NCBI RefSeq assembly: GCF_947489255.1 | Contig: NZ_CANLCY010000001.1 | Location: 496,001 to 560,000, forward strand | Direction: 5' to 3' | Length of the DNA stretch: 64,000 bases | Origin: an uncultured Microbacterium sp. | GTDB lineage: Bacteria > Actinomycetota > Actinomycetes > Actinomycetales > Microbacteriaceae | Shown: positions 1-8,300 of the stretch, in pieces | Layout: each line of letters begins with the position of its first letter | How positions within the stretch are numbered: the stretch's first letter is position 1 | Program-made: the position numbers and the translations under genes | The notes under the pieces: model-generated | Told to the model about the DNA's origin: nothing | What the model saw: only the letters and a program-made list of their open reading frames with translations | Databases searched by the model: none

Positions 1-533
1 TCGGGGGCGCGGCCGTCCTCGTGCCACGGCAGGTGCTTGCCGGCGCGCTGCACCAGCACCAGCCCGATGATCCAGAGAGCAGCGATCAGGACCACGTCGG
101 GGGTCAGCCGCAGCACCTCGAGGCCGTCGGGCAACTGGCTGCCGGCGATCACCACCGCCAGCACCGCCACCACCGACAATCCCTCCAGCACCAGGGTGAG
201 CGAGGCCGCGCGGTAGGTGAGCGGCTTCACGCCGCGCCCGCGTTTGCCGAACGCGTCGAGGATCACCAGGACGACCGTCTGCAGGGCGATGCCGCCGAGG
301 ATGTTGCCCACCGCGACCTCGAGGTTCCCCGCCATCGCCGCCGACACGGTGATGGCGATCTCGGGAAGGTTGGTCGCCACGGCGAGCACGATGAGCCCGC
401 CCAGGGCGCTGCCCAGATGCAGGCGCGCGTCGAGGACGTCGGTCGCTTTCGACAGCTGGATACCGGCGACCCACACCACCGCCGCGGCGGCGACGAAGAT
501 GACGACGAGAAGGGCGAAGGGCAACGAGTCCAC
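1..533 (-). CDS. Sodium/calcium exchanger family membrane protein (3' end outside window)
   Basis: The reading frame is open from a GTG at 533 to the window edge, giving 177 residues. The protein is very hydrophobic, with about five membrane segments. Residues around 45-60 carry the alpha-repeat signature of the Ca2+/cation antiporter family (LAVATNLPEIAIT, the NLPE core), followed by a second short signature VGNILGG. This family exchanges Ca2+ or another cation for Na+ or H+ across the cytoplasmic membrane using two such alpha repeats; only one is inside the window, so the C-terminal repeat presumably lies beyond position 1. No clear Shine-Dalgarno is visible before the GTG. A weak hexamer TCTCAT ends 6 nt upstream and could be a leaderless -10. 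The exact substrate cannot be told. Confidence 0.7.
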   Translation of the reverse strand, partial: MDSLPFALLVVIFVAAAAVVWVAGIQLSKATDVLDARLHLGSALGGLIVLAVATNLPEIAITVSAAMAGNLEVAVGNILGGIALQTVVLVILDAFGKRGRGVKPLTYRAASLTLVLEGLSVVAVLAVVIAGSQLPDGLEVLRLTPDVVLIAALWIIGLVLVQRAGKHLPWHEDGRAP

Positions 534-559
534 GCCCCGATGAGACCACCGATCGCCGT

Positions 560-589
560 GGCATCCGATGCTCTTGTGCGGCGGATGCC
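560..589. terminator. Hairpin with inverted GGCATCC/GGATGCC arms
   Basis: GGCATCCG (560-567) and CGGATGCC (582-589) form an 8-bp perfect stem with a 14-nt loop. It lies downstream of the tryptophan-rich protein gene, on its strand, and before the exchanger gene, so it may terminate the former. There is no U-run. Its arms are the heptamer that recurs throughout the window. Confidence 0.45.
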
Positions 590-609
590 GAGGGGTTACG
601 CGAGCGGCC

Positions 610-722
610 CGTGCGCCCCCGATCCGTCGACGTCCGGCGGGTGAAGCGCGGTGCGCCGTGGCGCCCCGCCGGCTCGTGCGCCCCCGCTCAGTCGACGTTC
701 GGGCGGATGAGGCGCAGTACGC
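610..722. repeat. Imperfect direct repeat: degenerate copy of the 3' end of the downstream gene
   Basis: Two copies of about 47 bp start at 610 and 675 and share CGTGCGCCCCCG, then GTCGACGT and further matching blocks; about 38 positions agree by eye with one gap. The second copy covers the last codons and stop of the tryptophan-rich protein gene (stop at 688-690). The first lies just beyond that stop, so it looks like a tandem duplication of the gene's 3' end that has since decayed. Confidence 0.6.
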
Positions 723-1503
723 TCACGGCCACGGGGGGCACGAGCACGACGACGGCGACGATGATCGCCGTCACGCCGATCGGGGTGCTCTGCGGTTCGC
801 CGCCGAAGCGTTCGACGGCGAGCCAGCTGAGGCCCCATGCGAGGGCGAGAGCCGGCGCGACGCGCCACGAACTGCGCCAGGCGATCGCGAGTCCGATGAG
901 CGCCACCACGATCAGCACGGCGACGCCGATGGCATCCGCCCCCTCCTCCCACGACGGCGGGACGACCGTGGTGAGCCAGGCGGCGGTGTTGGCGACGGTG
1001 GCGAGGTTGACCCATCCGAGGTGAAGGCCCGTGACGCCGTCGATGAGCACCGAGTCGACGACGCCCCCGCGCGGTTCGCGGGTGGCGACGGCGACGCGGA
1101 AGGTCCAGCCGAGGGCGGCGAGGAGCAGGACGATCACGACGACGGTGAGGAACAGCGTGCCGAAGCGGGCGGCGACGAGCCACAGACCGTTCAGGGTCAT
1201 CGTGAGGGCGATGAGCCAACCGATCGCGCGCTGGCGCGCGTTCGTGCGCTGGCGGGGGAGGGCCTGCCAGATGGCGTAGGCGATGAGGCCGAGGTAGATG
1301 ATCGACCAGATCGAGAAGGCCGGGCCGGCCGGCGCGAGGTACGAACCGCTCGTGCTGAGGGCGCCGCCCTGCTGATCCTCGACGGCCGTATTGCCGAAGG
1401 CTCCCGCGCCGATCACGGCCGCGATGAGCATGAACGACACCGCGGAGAGGACGACGATCTGACGCGCGAGGTCTGCGCCCCGCCACTGAGCTGTTGCGTT
1501 CAT
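688..1503 (-). CDS. Tryptophan-rich (TspO/MBR-like) integral membrane protein
   Basis: A 271-residue protein with about eight hydrophobic segments and many Trp residues in and next to them (for example FSIWSIIYLG and GLHLGWVNLA). This fits the long actinobacterial 'tryptophan-rich sensory protein' group related to TspO/MBR, which is longer than the classic protein of about 160 residues and five helices. Family members bind porphyrins or other hydrophobic ligands, but the role of this long form is unknown. I chose the ATG at 1503 because the -10 box TAGTGT ends 7 nt upstream, the leaderless arrangement common in this window; a longer frame would run into the neighbouring amidotransferase gene. 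The last codons are partly duplicated downstream. Family assignment is moderate, function low. Confidence 0.6.
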   Translation of the reverse strand: MNATAQWRGADLARQIVVLSAVSFMLIAAVIGAGAFGNTAVEDQQGGALSTSGSYLAPAGPAFSIWSIIYLGLIAYAIWQALPRQRTNARQRAIGWLIALTMTLNGLWLVAARFGTLFLTVVVIVLLLAALGWTFRVAVATREPRGGVVDSVLIDGVTGLHLGWVNLATVANTAAWLTTVVPPSWEEGADAIGVAVLIVVALIGLAIAWRSSWRVAPALALAWGLSWLAVERFGGEPQSTPIGVTAIIVAVVVLVPPVAVSVLRLIRPNVD

Positions 1504-1526
1504 ACAGAGAACACTAGAAAAGCTAG
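1504..1526 (-). promoter_or_regulatory. Leaderless promoter with paired CTAG sites
   Basis: On the minus strand TAGTGT (1516-1511) ends 7 nt before the ATG. The short AT-rich stretch contains two CTAG tetramers (1514-1517 and 1523-1526) separated by five bases. CTAG is normally scarce in such genomes, so the pair could be a repressor operator overlapping the -10. The operator is inference. Confidence 0.4.
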
Positions 1527-1711
1527 GTAAATGGATGCCGTGGGCTTGACTTTCTCCCTCGTCGCCCACCGAGCCCGCCGCGCCGCCGTGCCTGGTCGTG
1601 CACAGCAGCGGGAGCGCACGGCGACACGCCGGAGGGCGGCCGGGGCCGGACGGCGTTTCGCCGCGGCCACCCGCCGTTGTGCCCGCCGGGCCTCGGAGGA
1701 GGTGCCGCCCG

Positions 1712-2440
1712 TCAGGCGGCGACGGCGCGAGCGGCGAACGAGCGCAGCAGCCGGGTGGGCTGCTCGACCGACGCGGTGCGCACGTGCGCCGAGACCTCGT
1801 CGAAGGCGTCGGCGTCGAAGTAGCCGGCATCCCGGTAGACGACCATGCGCTCCACGAACGCCTCGGTGGTCGGCTCGGGGTGGAACTGCGTCGCCCATAG
1901 CGCGCGCCCCGCCCGGTAGGCCTGCACCGGACACGCGGAGTTCTGGGCCAGCAGCGTCGCCCCCGGCGGCACGCTCGCGGTGCCCTCCTTGTGCGCGGTC
2001 AGGGCTTGGAAGCGCGGTTCCAGGATGCCGAAGAGCTCGTCGGCGCGGCCCGCCTCGGTGAGCGAGATGTCGGCGGGACCCGTGCCCTCGGGGTGTCCGA
2101 GGGTCACGTCGCCGCCGAGGAACCGCGTGACCACTCCGATCCCGAAGCACGTGAACAGCGCGCTCGTGCGACCCTCGATCGCGGCGGCGGCCAGGCGCTC
2201 CAGGTCGCGTTCGAGGCGCCGCTGCTCGTCGGTCTTGTCGGGATCGGTGACGTTGAACGGGCTGCCGCCCACCACCACGGCGGCGAACCGGTCGAGGTCG
2301 GCGGGCAGGGGCTCGCGGACGAGGTCGTGGTGCACGAGCTCGTGATCGCGCACGCCCAGCCCATCGCGGAACGACGCCCACTCCGCCTCCGCCGCGACCC
2401 GCTGGGGGCGCGCGCAGACGTAGAGGAGGGGGGCGGTCAC
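1712..2440 (-). CDS. Class I glutamine amidotransferase-like protein
   Basis: A 242-residue stand-alone type 1 glutamine amidotransferase (GATase) domain. The nucleophile elbow is seen as FTCFGIG (Cys98) and the His-Glu pair of the triad in QFHPE (His187, Glu189), so the glutaminase triad looks intact. The oxyanion-strand region VVVGGSPFNV is also typical of GMP-synthase-like GATases. Such single-domain proteins release ammonia from glutamine or act on gamma-glutamyl compounds; the acceptor here is unknown and no synthase partner is adjacent. GTG is used as start. TAGAAT (2452-2447) ends 6 nt before it, so the transcript is probably leaderless. It stands alone, with about 200 bp of non-coding DNA on each side in which I see no other feature. 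Confidence 0.8.
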   Translation of the reverse strand: MTAPLLYVCARPQRVAAEAEWASFRDGLGVRDHELVHHDLVREPLPADLDRFAAVVVGGSPFNVTDPDKTDEQRRLERDLERLAAAAIEGRTSALFTCFGIGVVTRFLGGDVTLGHPEGTGPADISLTEAGRADELFGILEPRFQALTAHKEGTASVPPGATLLAQNSACPVQAYRAGRALWATQFHPEPTTEAFVERMVVYRDAGYFDADAFDEVSAHVRTASVEQPTRLLRSFAARAVAA

Positions 2441-2446
2441 TCAGGG

Positions 2447-2452
2447 ATTCTA
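2447..2452 (-). promoter_or_regulatory. -10 box TAGAAT, 6 nt before GTG
   Basis: TAGAAT on the minus strand is followed by 6 nt and the GTG at 2440, implying transcription begins at or next to the start codon. Confidence 0.5.
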
Positions 2453-2657
2453 TGCGGGCGGCGCCCGGGCCGAGCGGGCCTGGACATGCGGCGACACGTT
2501 CCGCGCTGCGCGTCCTCTCGCGCGACCCGCCGCGCGCGAAAGCCTTTCCGCGCATTCTCGACGAAGCCCCGCTCGACGCGCGTTCGCCGCCCTCGGCTCG
2601 AGATGCGGGCGGATGCCGCTGACGCGGCGCGTCGGATCGGAATCCGCGAGCCGTTCG

Positions 2658-3380
2658 TCAGCGCGAGGAGCGGGCCGTGCGGCCGCGCACGATGCCGACG
2701 AACGTCTCGACGTCTTCGGTGGTGCGCTCGCGCAGCCACGCCAGGGCGACCGTGGAGCGCGGACCGTCGGTGAGGACGCGGTAGTCCACGTCGCGGCGCT
2801 GGTGCGCGCGCGCGAGCGACATCGGCACGATCACGACGCCGACGCCCGCGGCCACCGTCGCGATGGCCTCCGCGGTGTCGGCCGGAGGCGCGAACGCCGG
2901 GGGCACGGCATCCGGGACCTCGGTGTGCAGCACGTCGTCGGCCGGGACGATTACGACCTCGCCGGCCAGATCGGCGAGGGCGAGCTCCTCGGCCGCGGTG
3001 AGGTGCGATTCGGCGGCCATCACCACCACGGGGAGTTCTTCGTACAGCTCGATGACGTGGACGTCGTCGGATGACTCCACGGGAAGGCGCACCAGAGCGG
3101 CATCGACCTCGTCGAGCGCATCCCGCTGCGACGCGACGGCGATCTCCCGCAATTCGAGCGACACGTGCGGCAGGCGTTCGCGCCAGACGCCGATCCATTT
3201 GCCGGGCGTCGCCCCGGGGACGGCACCGAGGCGGAACGCGCGGGGCTCTGGGGGAGGCGTCGGCTCCGGTCGGCGCGAGGGCTTCGGCGCCGGCCGCGGC
3301 CGTCCCTTCGCCGCCGCGCGCGCGGGTCCGCCGCGTCGCGGTGCGCCGCCGCGACCTCGGGAGCCCGAACCGTTCGCCAT
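2658..3380 (-). CDS. LysR-type substrate-binding domain protein with basic, AT-hook-like N-terminus and no HTH
   Basis: A 240-residue protein. Residues from about 50 to the end resemble the periplasmic-binding-like effector domain of LysR regulators (RLGAVPGATPGKW near the start, later TAEAIATVAAGVGVVIVP). The winged helix-turn-helix normally in front is missing. In its place are some 45 residues very rich in Arg, Pro, Gly and Ala, including RGRGG and KGRPRP; the GRP core resembles an AT-hook or the RGR of Lsr2-type proteins. It may thus bind DNA non-specifically, or act through a partner. The gene is divergent from DUF1304 with only 34 bp between starts. TAGCCT (3392-3387) ends 6 nt before the ATG, consistent with a leaderless mRNA. 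Domain call is fairly sure; role is unknown. Confidence 0.7.
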   Translation of the reverse strand: MANGSGSRGRGGAPRRGGPARAAAKGRPRPAPKPSRRPEPTPPPEPRAFRLGAVPGATPGKWIGVWRERLPHVSLELREIAVASQRDALDEVDAALVRLPVESSDDVHVIELYEELPVVVMAAESHLTAAEELALADLAGEVVIVPADDVLHTEVPDAVPPAFAPPADTAEAIATVAAGVGVVIVPMSLARAHQRRDVDYRVLTDGPRSTVALAWLRERTTEDVETFVGIVRGRTARSSR

Positions 3381-3414
3381 GGTCCCAGGCTAGCCGCGCC
3401 GCTAACGTGGAGGG
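3381..3414. promoter_or_regulatory. Compact divergent leaderless promoters
   Basis: Minus strand: TAGCCT (3392-3387), 6 nt, ATG 3380. Plus strand: TAACGT (3403-3408), 6 nt, ATG 3415. The two -10 boxes are 10 bp apart, so polymerases should exclude one another. The 6 nt before ATG 3415 are GGAGGG, which could also serve as a Shine-Dalgarno if transcription starts further upstream. Confidence 0.55.
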
Positions 3415-3804
3415 ATGATCGGCGTCCTGGGACTCGTCTTCGCGGGGCTCGCGGCCCTGCTGCACGTCTACATCTTCGTGCTCGAGAGCGTGCGCTGGAC
3501 GCAGCCCGCGACGTGGAAGGTGTTCGGCATCGCCGACCAGCGCGCCGCCGACATCACCAAGCCCATGGCGTACAACCAGGGCTTCTACAACCTGTTCCTC
3601 GCGATCGGCGCCGCCGTGGGCGTGGTGCTGTGGATCGTCAACGGCACCGGTGACGTCGCGGGGCGGACGCTGCTCATCTTCTCGCTCGGCTCGATGCTCG
3701 CGGCGGCGCTCGTGCTCGTCACCTCCGGGCGGAAGTACCTTCGTCCCGCCGCCATCCAGGGGACGCTTCCGTTGCTCGGTCTCGTGCTGACGATCCTCGC
3801 CTGA
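3415..3804 (+). CDS. DUF1304 small membrane protein
   Basis: A 129-residue protein with four hydrophobic segments: near the N-terminus (LGLVFAGLAALLHVYIF), two in the middle, and one at the C-terminus (LPLLGLVLTILA). The block MAYNQGFYNLFLA after the first segment is characteristic of the DUF1304 family. No biochemical function is established for this family. The length is normal for the family. Start ATG is supported by GGAGGG immediately upstream and by TAACGT ending 6 nt before it. It is convergent with the hexapeptide-repeat gene, with a hairpin between them. Confidence 0.85.
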   Translation: MIGVLGLVFAGLAALLHVYIFVLESVRWTQPATWKVFGIADQRAADITKPMAYNQGFYNLFLAIGAAVGVVLWIVNGTGDVAGRTLLIFSLGSMLAAALVLVTSGRKYLRPAAIQGTLPLLGLVLTILA

Positions 3805-3864
3805 GGGACTCGACGGCCACCCGCTCCGTCGCGGGTGCGCGGGCACCTCGCCCGGGCAGACGAA

Positions 3865-3895
3865 GACCCGCACGCTCCGGGGAGTCGTGCGGGTC
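3865..3895. terminator. Bidirectional hairpin between convergent genes
   Basis: GACCCGCACG (3865-3874) pairs perfectly with CGTGCGGGTC (3886-3895), giving a 10-bp stem with an 11-nt loop. There is no clear U-run, as is common for actinobacterial terminators. Its place between two convergent stops supports a shared terminator. Confidence 0.65.
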
Positions 3896-3918
3896 GATGA
3901 ATGCCCGGCGGGCGGGGG

Positions 3919-4326
3919 TCAGGCCGCGAGGCGCAGACCCCGACGGTCGGTCGCGACGGCCTCGCCGTCGTTGATGATCTCGTCGTCGCCGATGAGCGAC
4001 CCCACCGCGATGCGCGCGTTGTGGCCGACCTGGGTGCGGACGCCGATGTGCGCTCCGGCGCCGATGACCGCGCCCGCACAGATGTGCGCGTGCGGTTCGA
4101 TACGGGCCTCCGGACCGATGACGGCGTCGGATTCGATCCACGCGCCGCGACCCACTCGAACACCGGCCGCGATCTGCACGCCGGGTTCGACGTAAGCGCC
4201 GTTCTCCACGAGCGCCGACGGGTGGACCTTCGCGCCGTGCGCGACGAGGCCCCGACCGTTGACGTGCTTGCGGTAACGCAGCGTTTCGCCGTGGTCGTTC
4301 TCGATGTCGATGTAGTTCTTTCCCAC
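3919..4326 (-). CDS. Left-handed beta-helix (hexapeptide repeat) protein
   Basis: A 135-residue protein, mostly made of hexapeptide repeats of the [LIV]-G-x4 type (for example VIGPEARIEP, VIGAGAHIG, SLIGDD), which fold as a left-handed parallel beta helix. Such domains occur in acyl- and sugar-acetyltransferases and in gamma-type carbonic anhydrases, usually as trimers. The protein is short, and I see neither the His triad of carbonic anhydrases nor an acetyl-CoA loop, so activity is uncertain. GTG is chosen as start because GGAGGGG sits 5-6 nt upstream on the minus strand. The gene is monocistronic, convergent with DUF1304. Confidence 0.65.
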   Translation of the reverse strand: MGKNYIDIENDHGETLRYRKHVNGRGLVAHGAKVHPSALVENGAYVEPGVQIAAGVRVGRGAWIESDAVIGPEARIEPHAHICAGAVIGAGAHIGVRTQVGHNARIAVGSLIGDDEIINDGEAVATDRRGLRLAA

Positions 4327-4618
4327 GATCCCCTCCGGTCGGCCCTCGGGTGCGCCGACATGTCTGACAACGGGTGGGGAATGCTCTTCATTCCCTCGAA
4401 TGGTTCTTCGTCGCCCCTCCCGCTATCGGTTTCCTCGATGTCGAGAGATCCCCTGCGGTCCGTTGCCCGGCGTTGTGTTGTCCCCTTGTTCTCGCATGTC
4501 GAACCGACAGTCACGGCCGGGTTGACAGCGGACGGCGCGACGGTCGTTTTCCGGGCGGGATGCCGGGAGTCGCGCGCACGGTGGGAGCACTCCGTCGAGG
4601 TGCGCTGCGGATCCGGTC
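4327..4618. other. Intergenic region with short hairpin, no gene seen
   Basis: This 292-bp stretch between nei2 and the hexapeptide-repeat gene is less G+C-rich than its surroundings. It contains a perfect 7-bp hairpin GGGAATG/CATTCCC (4377-4383 and 4389-4395, 5-nt loop) about 50-70 bp upstream of the hexapeptide-repeat start. It could be an operator or part of the leader. I see no convincing small ORF or structured RNA. Confidence 0.35.
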
Positions 4619-5395
4619 TCAGCCGGGCTGACAGGTCGGGCACCAGAACACGTTGCGCTCGCTCGTGTCGGTCGCGCCCAGGGTCGTGGCTCGGATGGGG
4701 GTGCCGCAGCGCCGGCACGGCGCGCCCTCGCGCCCGTAGACCCAGAAGCGACGACCGGGCCTGCTGTCGCCGGTGAATGTGCGTTCGGGCCGCGGAAGGT
4801 TCGCGCGGATCATGCGCTCGCCGAGGGCGATCGTGGCGCGGGCGTCGATCCGCGTCGCGGGGGTCGTGGGGGCGATGCCCCGCACGAAGAGGAGCTCGTT
4901 CGCGTAGACGTTGCCGAAACCCGCGACGTTGCGCTGGTCGAGAAGGGCCACGTGGGCTGCCCGGTCGTCGACGGAGACGCGCCGCACCGCCTCCGCTTCG
5001 TCCCAGTCGTCGGCGAGCAGGTCGGGGCCGAGGTGGCCGATGACGGTGTGCTCGTCGGTGGTGCGCAGGACCTCGACCATCGCGAGGTCGAAGCCGACGG
5101 CATCCATGCCGTCGACACCGACGATCGCGCGGGCCTTGAACGCGGGGCGTCGCCACCGCTGCCCGGGGCGGTAGAGGTCCCAGCGGCCCTCCATCTTGAG
5201 GTGCGAGTGCAGGGTGTAGCCGCCGATGCGGTGCAGGAGGTGTTTGCCGCGGGCCGCCACCTCGTGCACGGTCTCGCCGCGCAGATCGGCGGTGGCGCTG
5301 CCGGGGACGCGGATGTCGAAGCGCGTGACGACCCTGCCCGCCAGTGCGGCGTTCAGCTTCGCGGCGGCGCGGTAGACGGTGTCGCCCTCAGGCAC
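4619..5395 (-). CDS. nei2: Endonuclease VIII-like DNA glycosylase/AP lyase (Fpg/Nei family)
   Basis: A 258-residue protein starting MPEGDT; after Met removal the Pro and Glu of PEGDT are the catalytic imino-nucleophile and acid of Nei-type glycosylases. The C-terminus holds the family's zinc finger: CRRC near residue 230 and CPTC near the end, with a conserved FWVYGREG block before it. The enzyme removes oxidised pyrimidines and cleaves the abasic site in base excision repair. Its ATG lies inside the last codons of lhr (8-nt overlap), so the two are co-transcribed and translationally coupled. The same pairing, lhr followed by nei, is known in Mycobacterium tuberculosis, which supports the Nei2 assignment and a joint DNA-repair role. 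Confidence 0.85.
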   Translation of the reverse strand: MPEGDTVYRAAAKLNAALAGRVVTRFDIRVPGSATADLRGETVHEVAARGKHLLHRIGGYTLHSHLKMEGRWDLYRPGQRWRRPAFKARAIVGVDGMDAVGFDLAMVEVLRTTDEHTVIGHLGPDLLADDWDEAEAVRRVSVDDRAAHVALLDQRNVAGFGNVYANELLFVRGIAPTTPATRIDARATIALGERMIRANLPRPERTFTGDSRPGRRFWVYGREGAPCRRCGTPIRATTLGATDTSERNVFWCPTCQPG

Positions 5396-8300
5396 GCGCG
5401 GCCTCTCGCAGGGTGTCGCCGGCGGTGAGCTTGCGCAGCGTCAGACCCTTCGGCGACTCCACGAAGCCGGCCTCGCGAAGGGCTCGTCCGACGGCGGTGC
5501 CGTAGACGAACTCGCCGTTCACCTGCTCGACCGTCAGCGTGTCGAGCCGCCTCTTGCGCGCCGTCTCCGCGAGGTGGCGCGACGCAGCCTGGAGGGAGGC
5601 CTCCTCATCGGTGAAGGCGAGAGCGCTGCGGCCCCCGCGCTCGAGGTACAGCGTCAGCTCTCCGTCGACGAGCACGACCAGGCCGCCCGCTTTGCGTCCG
5701 GGGCGGTGCGTGACCCCCTCGATCGCCGGCCAGCCGAGGGCGGCACCGTACGGATTGGCGGGGTCGGTGGCGGCGAGCGTGACGGTCCGCAGCGGTGGGG
5801 GATCGGCGACCGCGGCGAACTCGCGCAGGCGGTCGACGGTCGCCGACGCCGCGAACTGCGCCGCACCGAGCTTCTCGATGACGTAGCCGCGACGGCAGTG
5901 CCCGGCCTCTTCGAACCCGGCGAGGATGCGGTAGACCTGAGCGAATCCGCCCGGCACCCCTTCCGATTGAACGGCTCCGCGGGTGACGACGCCGTATCGG
6001 TCGAGCAGGAGGCTCGCGGTGGCGGTCGCCCGTGCCGCAGCATCCGCTTCGCGTTCGGGCAGGAGCGACCAGCGTCCGCCGAGCGAGGGCGGTCGCGGAG
6101 CCGAGGTCGCGCGGGGCATGGCGGCCCCGCGGTACATGCGGGCCCGTGGCGCCCGCCGAGCGACGCGGTGCGACTGTCCGCCCCCGCTGAGCAGGGTGCG
6201 CACCGGAGCGAACGTGTCGTTCGTCACTCGCCCCGCCCAGGTGAGCGCCCACAGTGCGTCGTTGACGGACTGCTCGTTCTCGGCCTCGGCCAGCTGCTTC
6301 AGCTGGGCCGCGAAGTAGGCGCCGCCGCCGGAGAGAGCCGCGAGGAGTCGCGCCTCGAGCGAATCGGGGGCGGGGTCGTCGGCCTCGTCGGGGTCTTGCA
6401 GCGTGAAGGGAGCGGCCTCCGCCGGGTGCAGGGCGATCCACCCGTCACGGCCGGGCAGGGTGCCGTGGCCCGACCAGACCACCTCGCCCGTGGCGGTCAG
6501 CTCGTCGAGCAGGGCCGGGCTGTAATCGGCGACGCGGGAGGGCAGCACGAGCGATTCCCACGCACTCGCGGGGATGGGGACCCCCGCCAGCTGCTCGACG
6601 ACGGCCAGCACGCCGTCGATCCCCTCGAGGGGTCGGCCGAGATGCTGCCACACGGGGAGGAACCGCGCGTAGGCGGCGGGCGGTACGGGCTCGACACTGC
6701 CGCGGATCGCGGCGAGGGAGCGCATGCGCAAGCGCCGCAGCACCTCGACGTCGCACCATTCCATGTCATCGCCGCGCGCTCCCCCCGAGGCCTCCGGGAG
6801 GAAGAAGCCGCTCGACAGGCGCCCCTGCGACTCGAGTCGCTGCAGCGTGAGTCGGGCGACGGCGACACCGACACCGAGCCGCTCGGCCACGGCATCCGTC
6901 GTGAAGGGGGCGTGCGTGCGGGCGAAACGGGCGACCAGGTCGCCGAGCGGATCGGCGAGCGGTTCGAGGAAGGCGTTCGGGATGCCGACGGGCAGGGCGG
7001 CACCGAGGGCGTCGCGCAGGCGCCCGGCGTCTTCGATGCCGGCCACGCGCGGGATCCCGGCGATCGTCACACGGATGGCCCGACGCTCGTCGACGAGCGT
7101 TGCGAGGTGGTGTTCTGCCTCGGCGAGGGCGTCGCCGTCGGTGTCGAGACGCGCCGACACCTCGGCCGCGTCGAGGGGACCGAGGATGCGCAGCAGGTCG
7201 GCGACCCCCTCCACCCCTCGGGCGCGCCGGTCGGGGTCGAGCCGTTGCACCTCGCGCTCGAACTGGGCGATCACGTCGGGGTCGAGGAGTTCGCGCATCT
7301 CGACCTTGCCGAGCAGCTCGCTCAGCAGCGCGGGATCGACCGAGAGCGCGGCGGCGCGACGCTCGGCGAGGGGCGAGTCGCCCTCGTACATGAACGCCCC
7401 GACGTAGCCGAACAGCAGATCGCGGGCGTAGGGCGAGGGCTGCGAGGTGGTGATCTCGACGAGGCGGATGCGGCGCTCGCCGATCTGGCGCGTGATGCGC
7501 AACAGCGCGGGCAGGTCGTAGACGTCCTGCAGCACCTCGCGCAGCGTCTCGAGGATGATCGGGAAACTGGGATGCCGTTTCGCCACCTCGAGCAGCTGGG
7601 CCGAACGTTGGCGCTGCTGCCAGAGAGGGGAACGCCGGTTCGGGTTCAGACGCGGGAGGAGCAGGGCGCGCGCGGCGCACTCGCGGAACCGCGAGGCGAA
7701 CAGTGCGGAGCCGCCGACCTCGTCGGTGACGATCTGCTCGAGCTCGTCGGGCTCGAAGACGAAGAGATCGGCGCCGGGCGGTTCGGCTGCGGCATCCGGA
7801 ACGCGCGCGATGATGCCGTCGTCGCTCGCCACGGCGGCGCCCTCGACGCCGAGACGCTCGCGGATGCGCGCGTTCACCGCCAGGGCCCAGGGGGAGTGCA
7901 CCTGCATGCCGTAGGGGGAATGCAGGATGATGCGCCAGTCGCCGACCTCGTCGCGGCTGCGCTCGACCGTGAGCGTCTTGTCGGTGGGCAGGCTCCCGGT
8001 GGCCTCGCGCTGCTCGGCGAGGTAGGCGAGCAGGTTGGTGATGGCGTTGTCGTCGAGACCCGATTCGCGCAGACGCTCTTCGGCTTTGGCGCGGTCGGCG
8101 CCGGCGATGTCGCGGGAGAACTTGCCCAGTGCCTCGCCGAGCTCGGCGGGGCGACCGATGCCGTCGCCGTGCCAGAACGGCAGCTTGCCCGGTTGGCCGA
8201 ACGCCGGGACGACGTTCACACGGTCGTGGGTGATCTCCACGATGCGCCAACTCGTCGTGCCGAGGGTGAACACGTCGTTGACGCGCGACTCGTAGACCAT

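Noticed and set aside
688..1830. Longer start for the tryptophan-rich membrane protein
   Set aside because: The extra 109 residues are basic low complexity and overlap the amidotransferase gene; the -10 box fixes the start at 1503.
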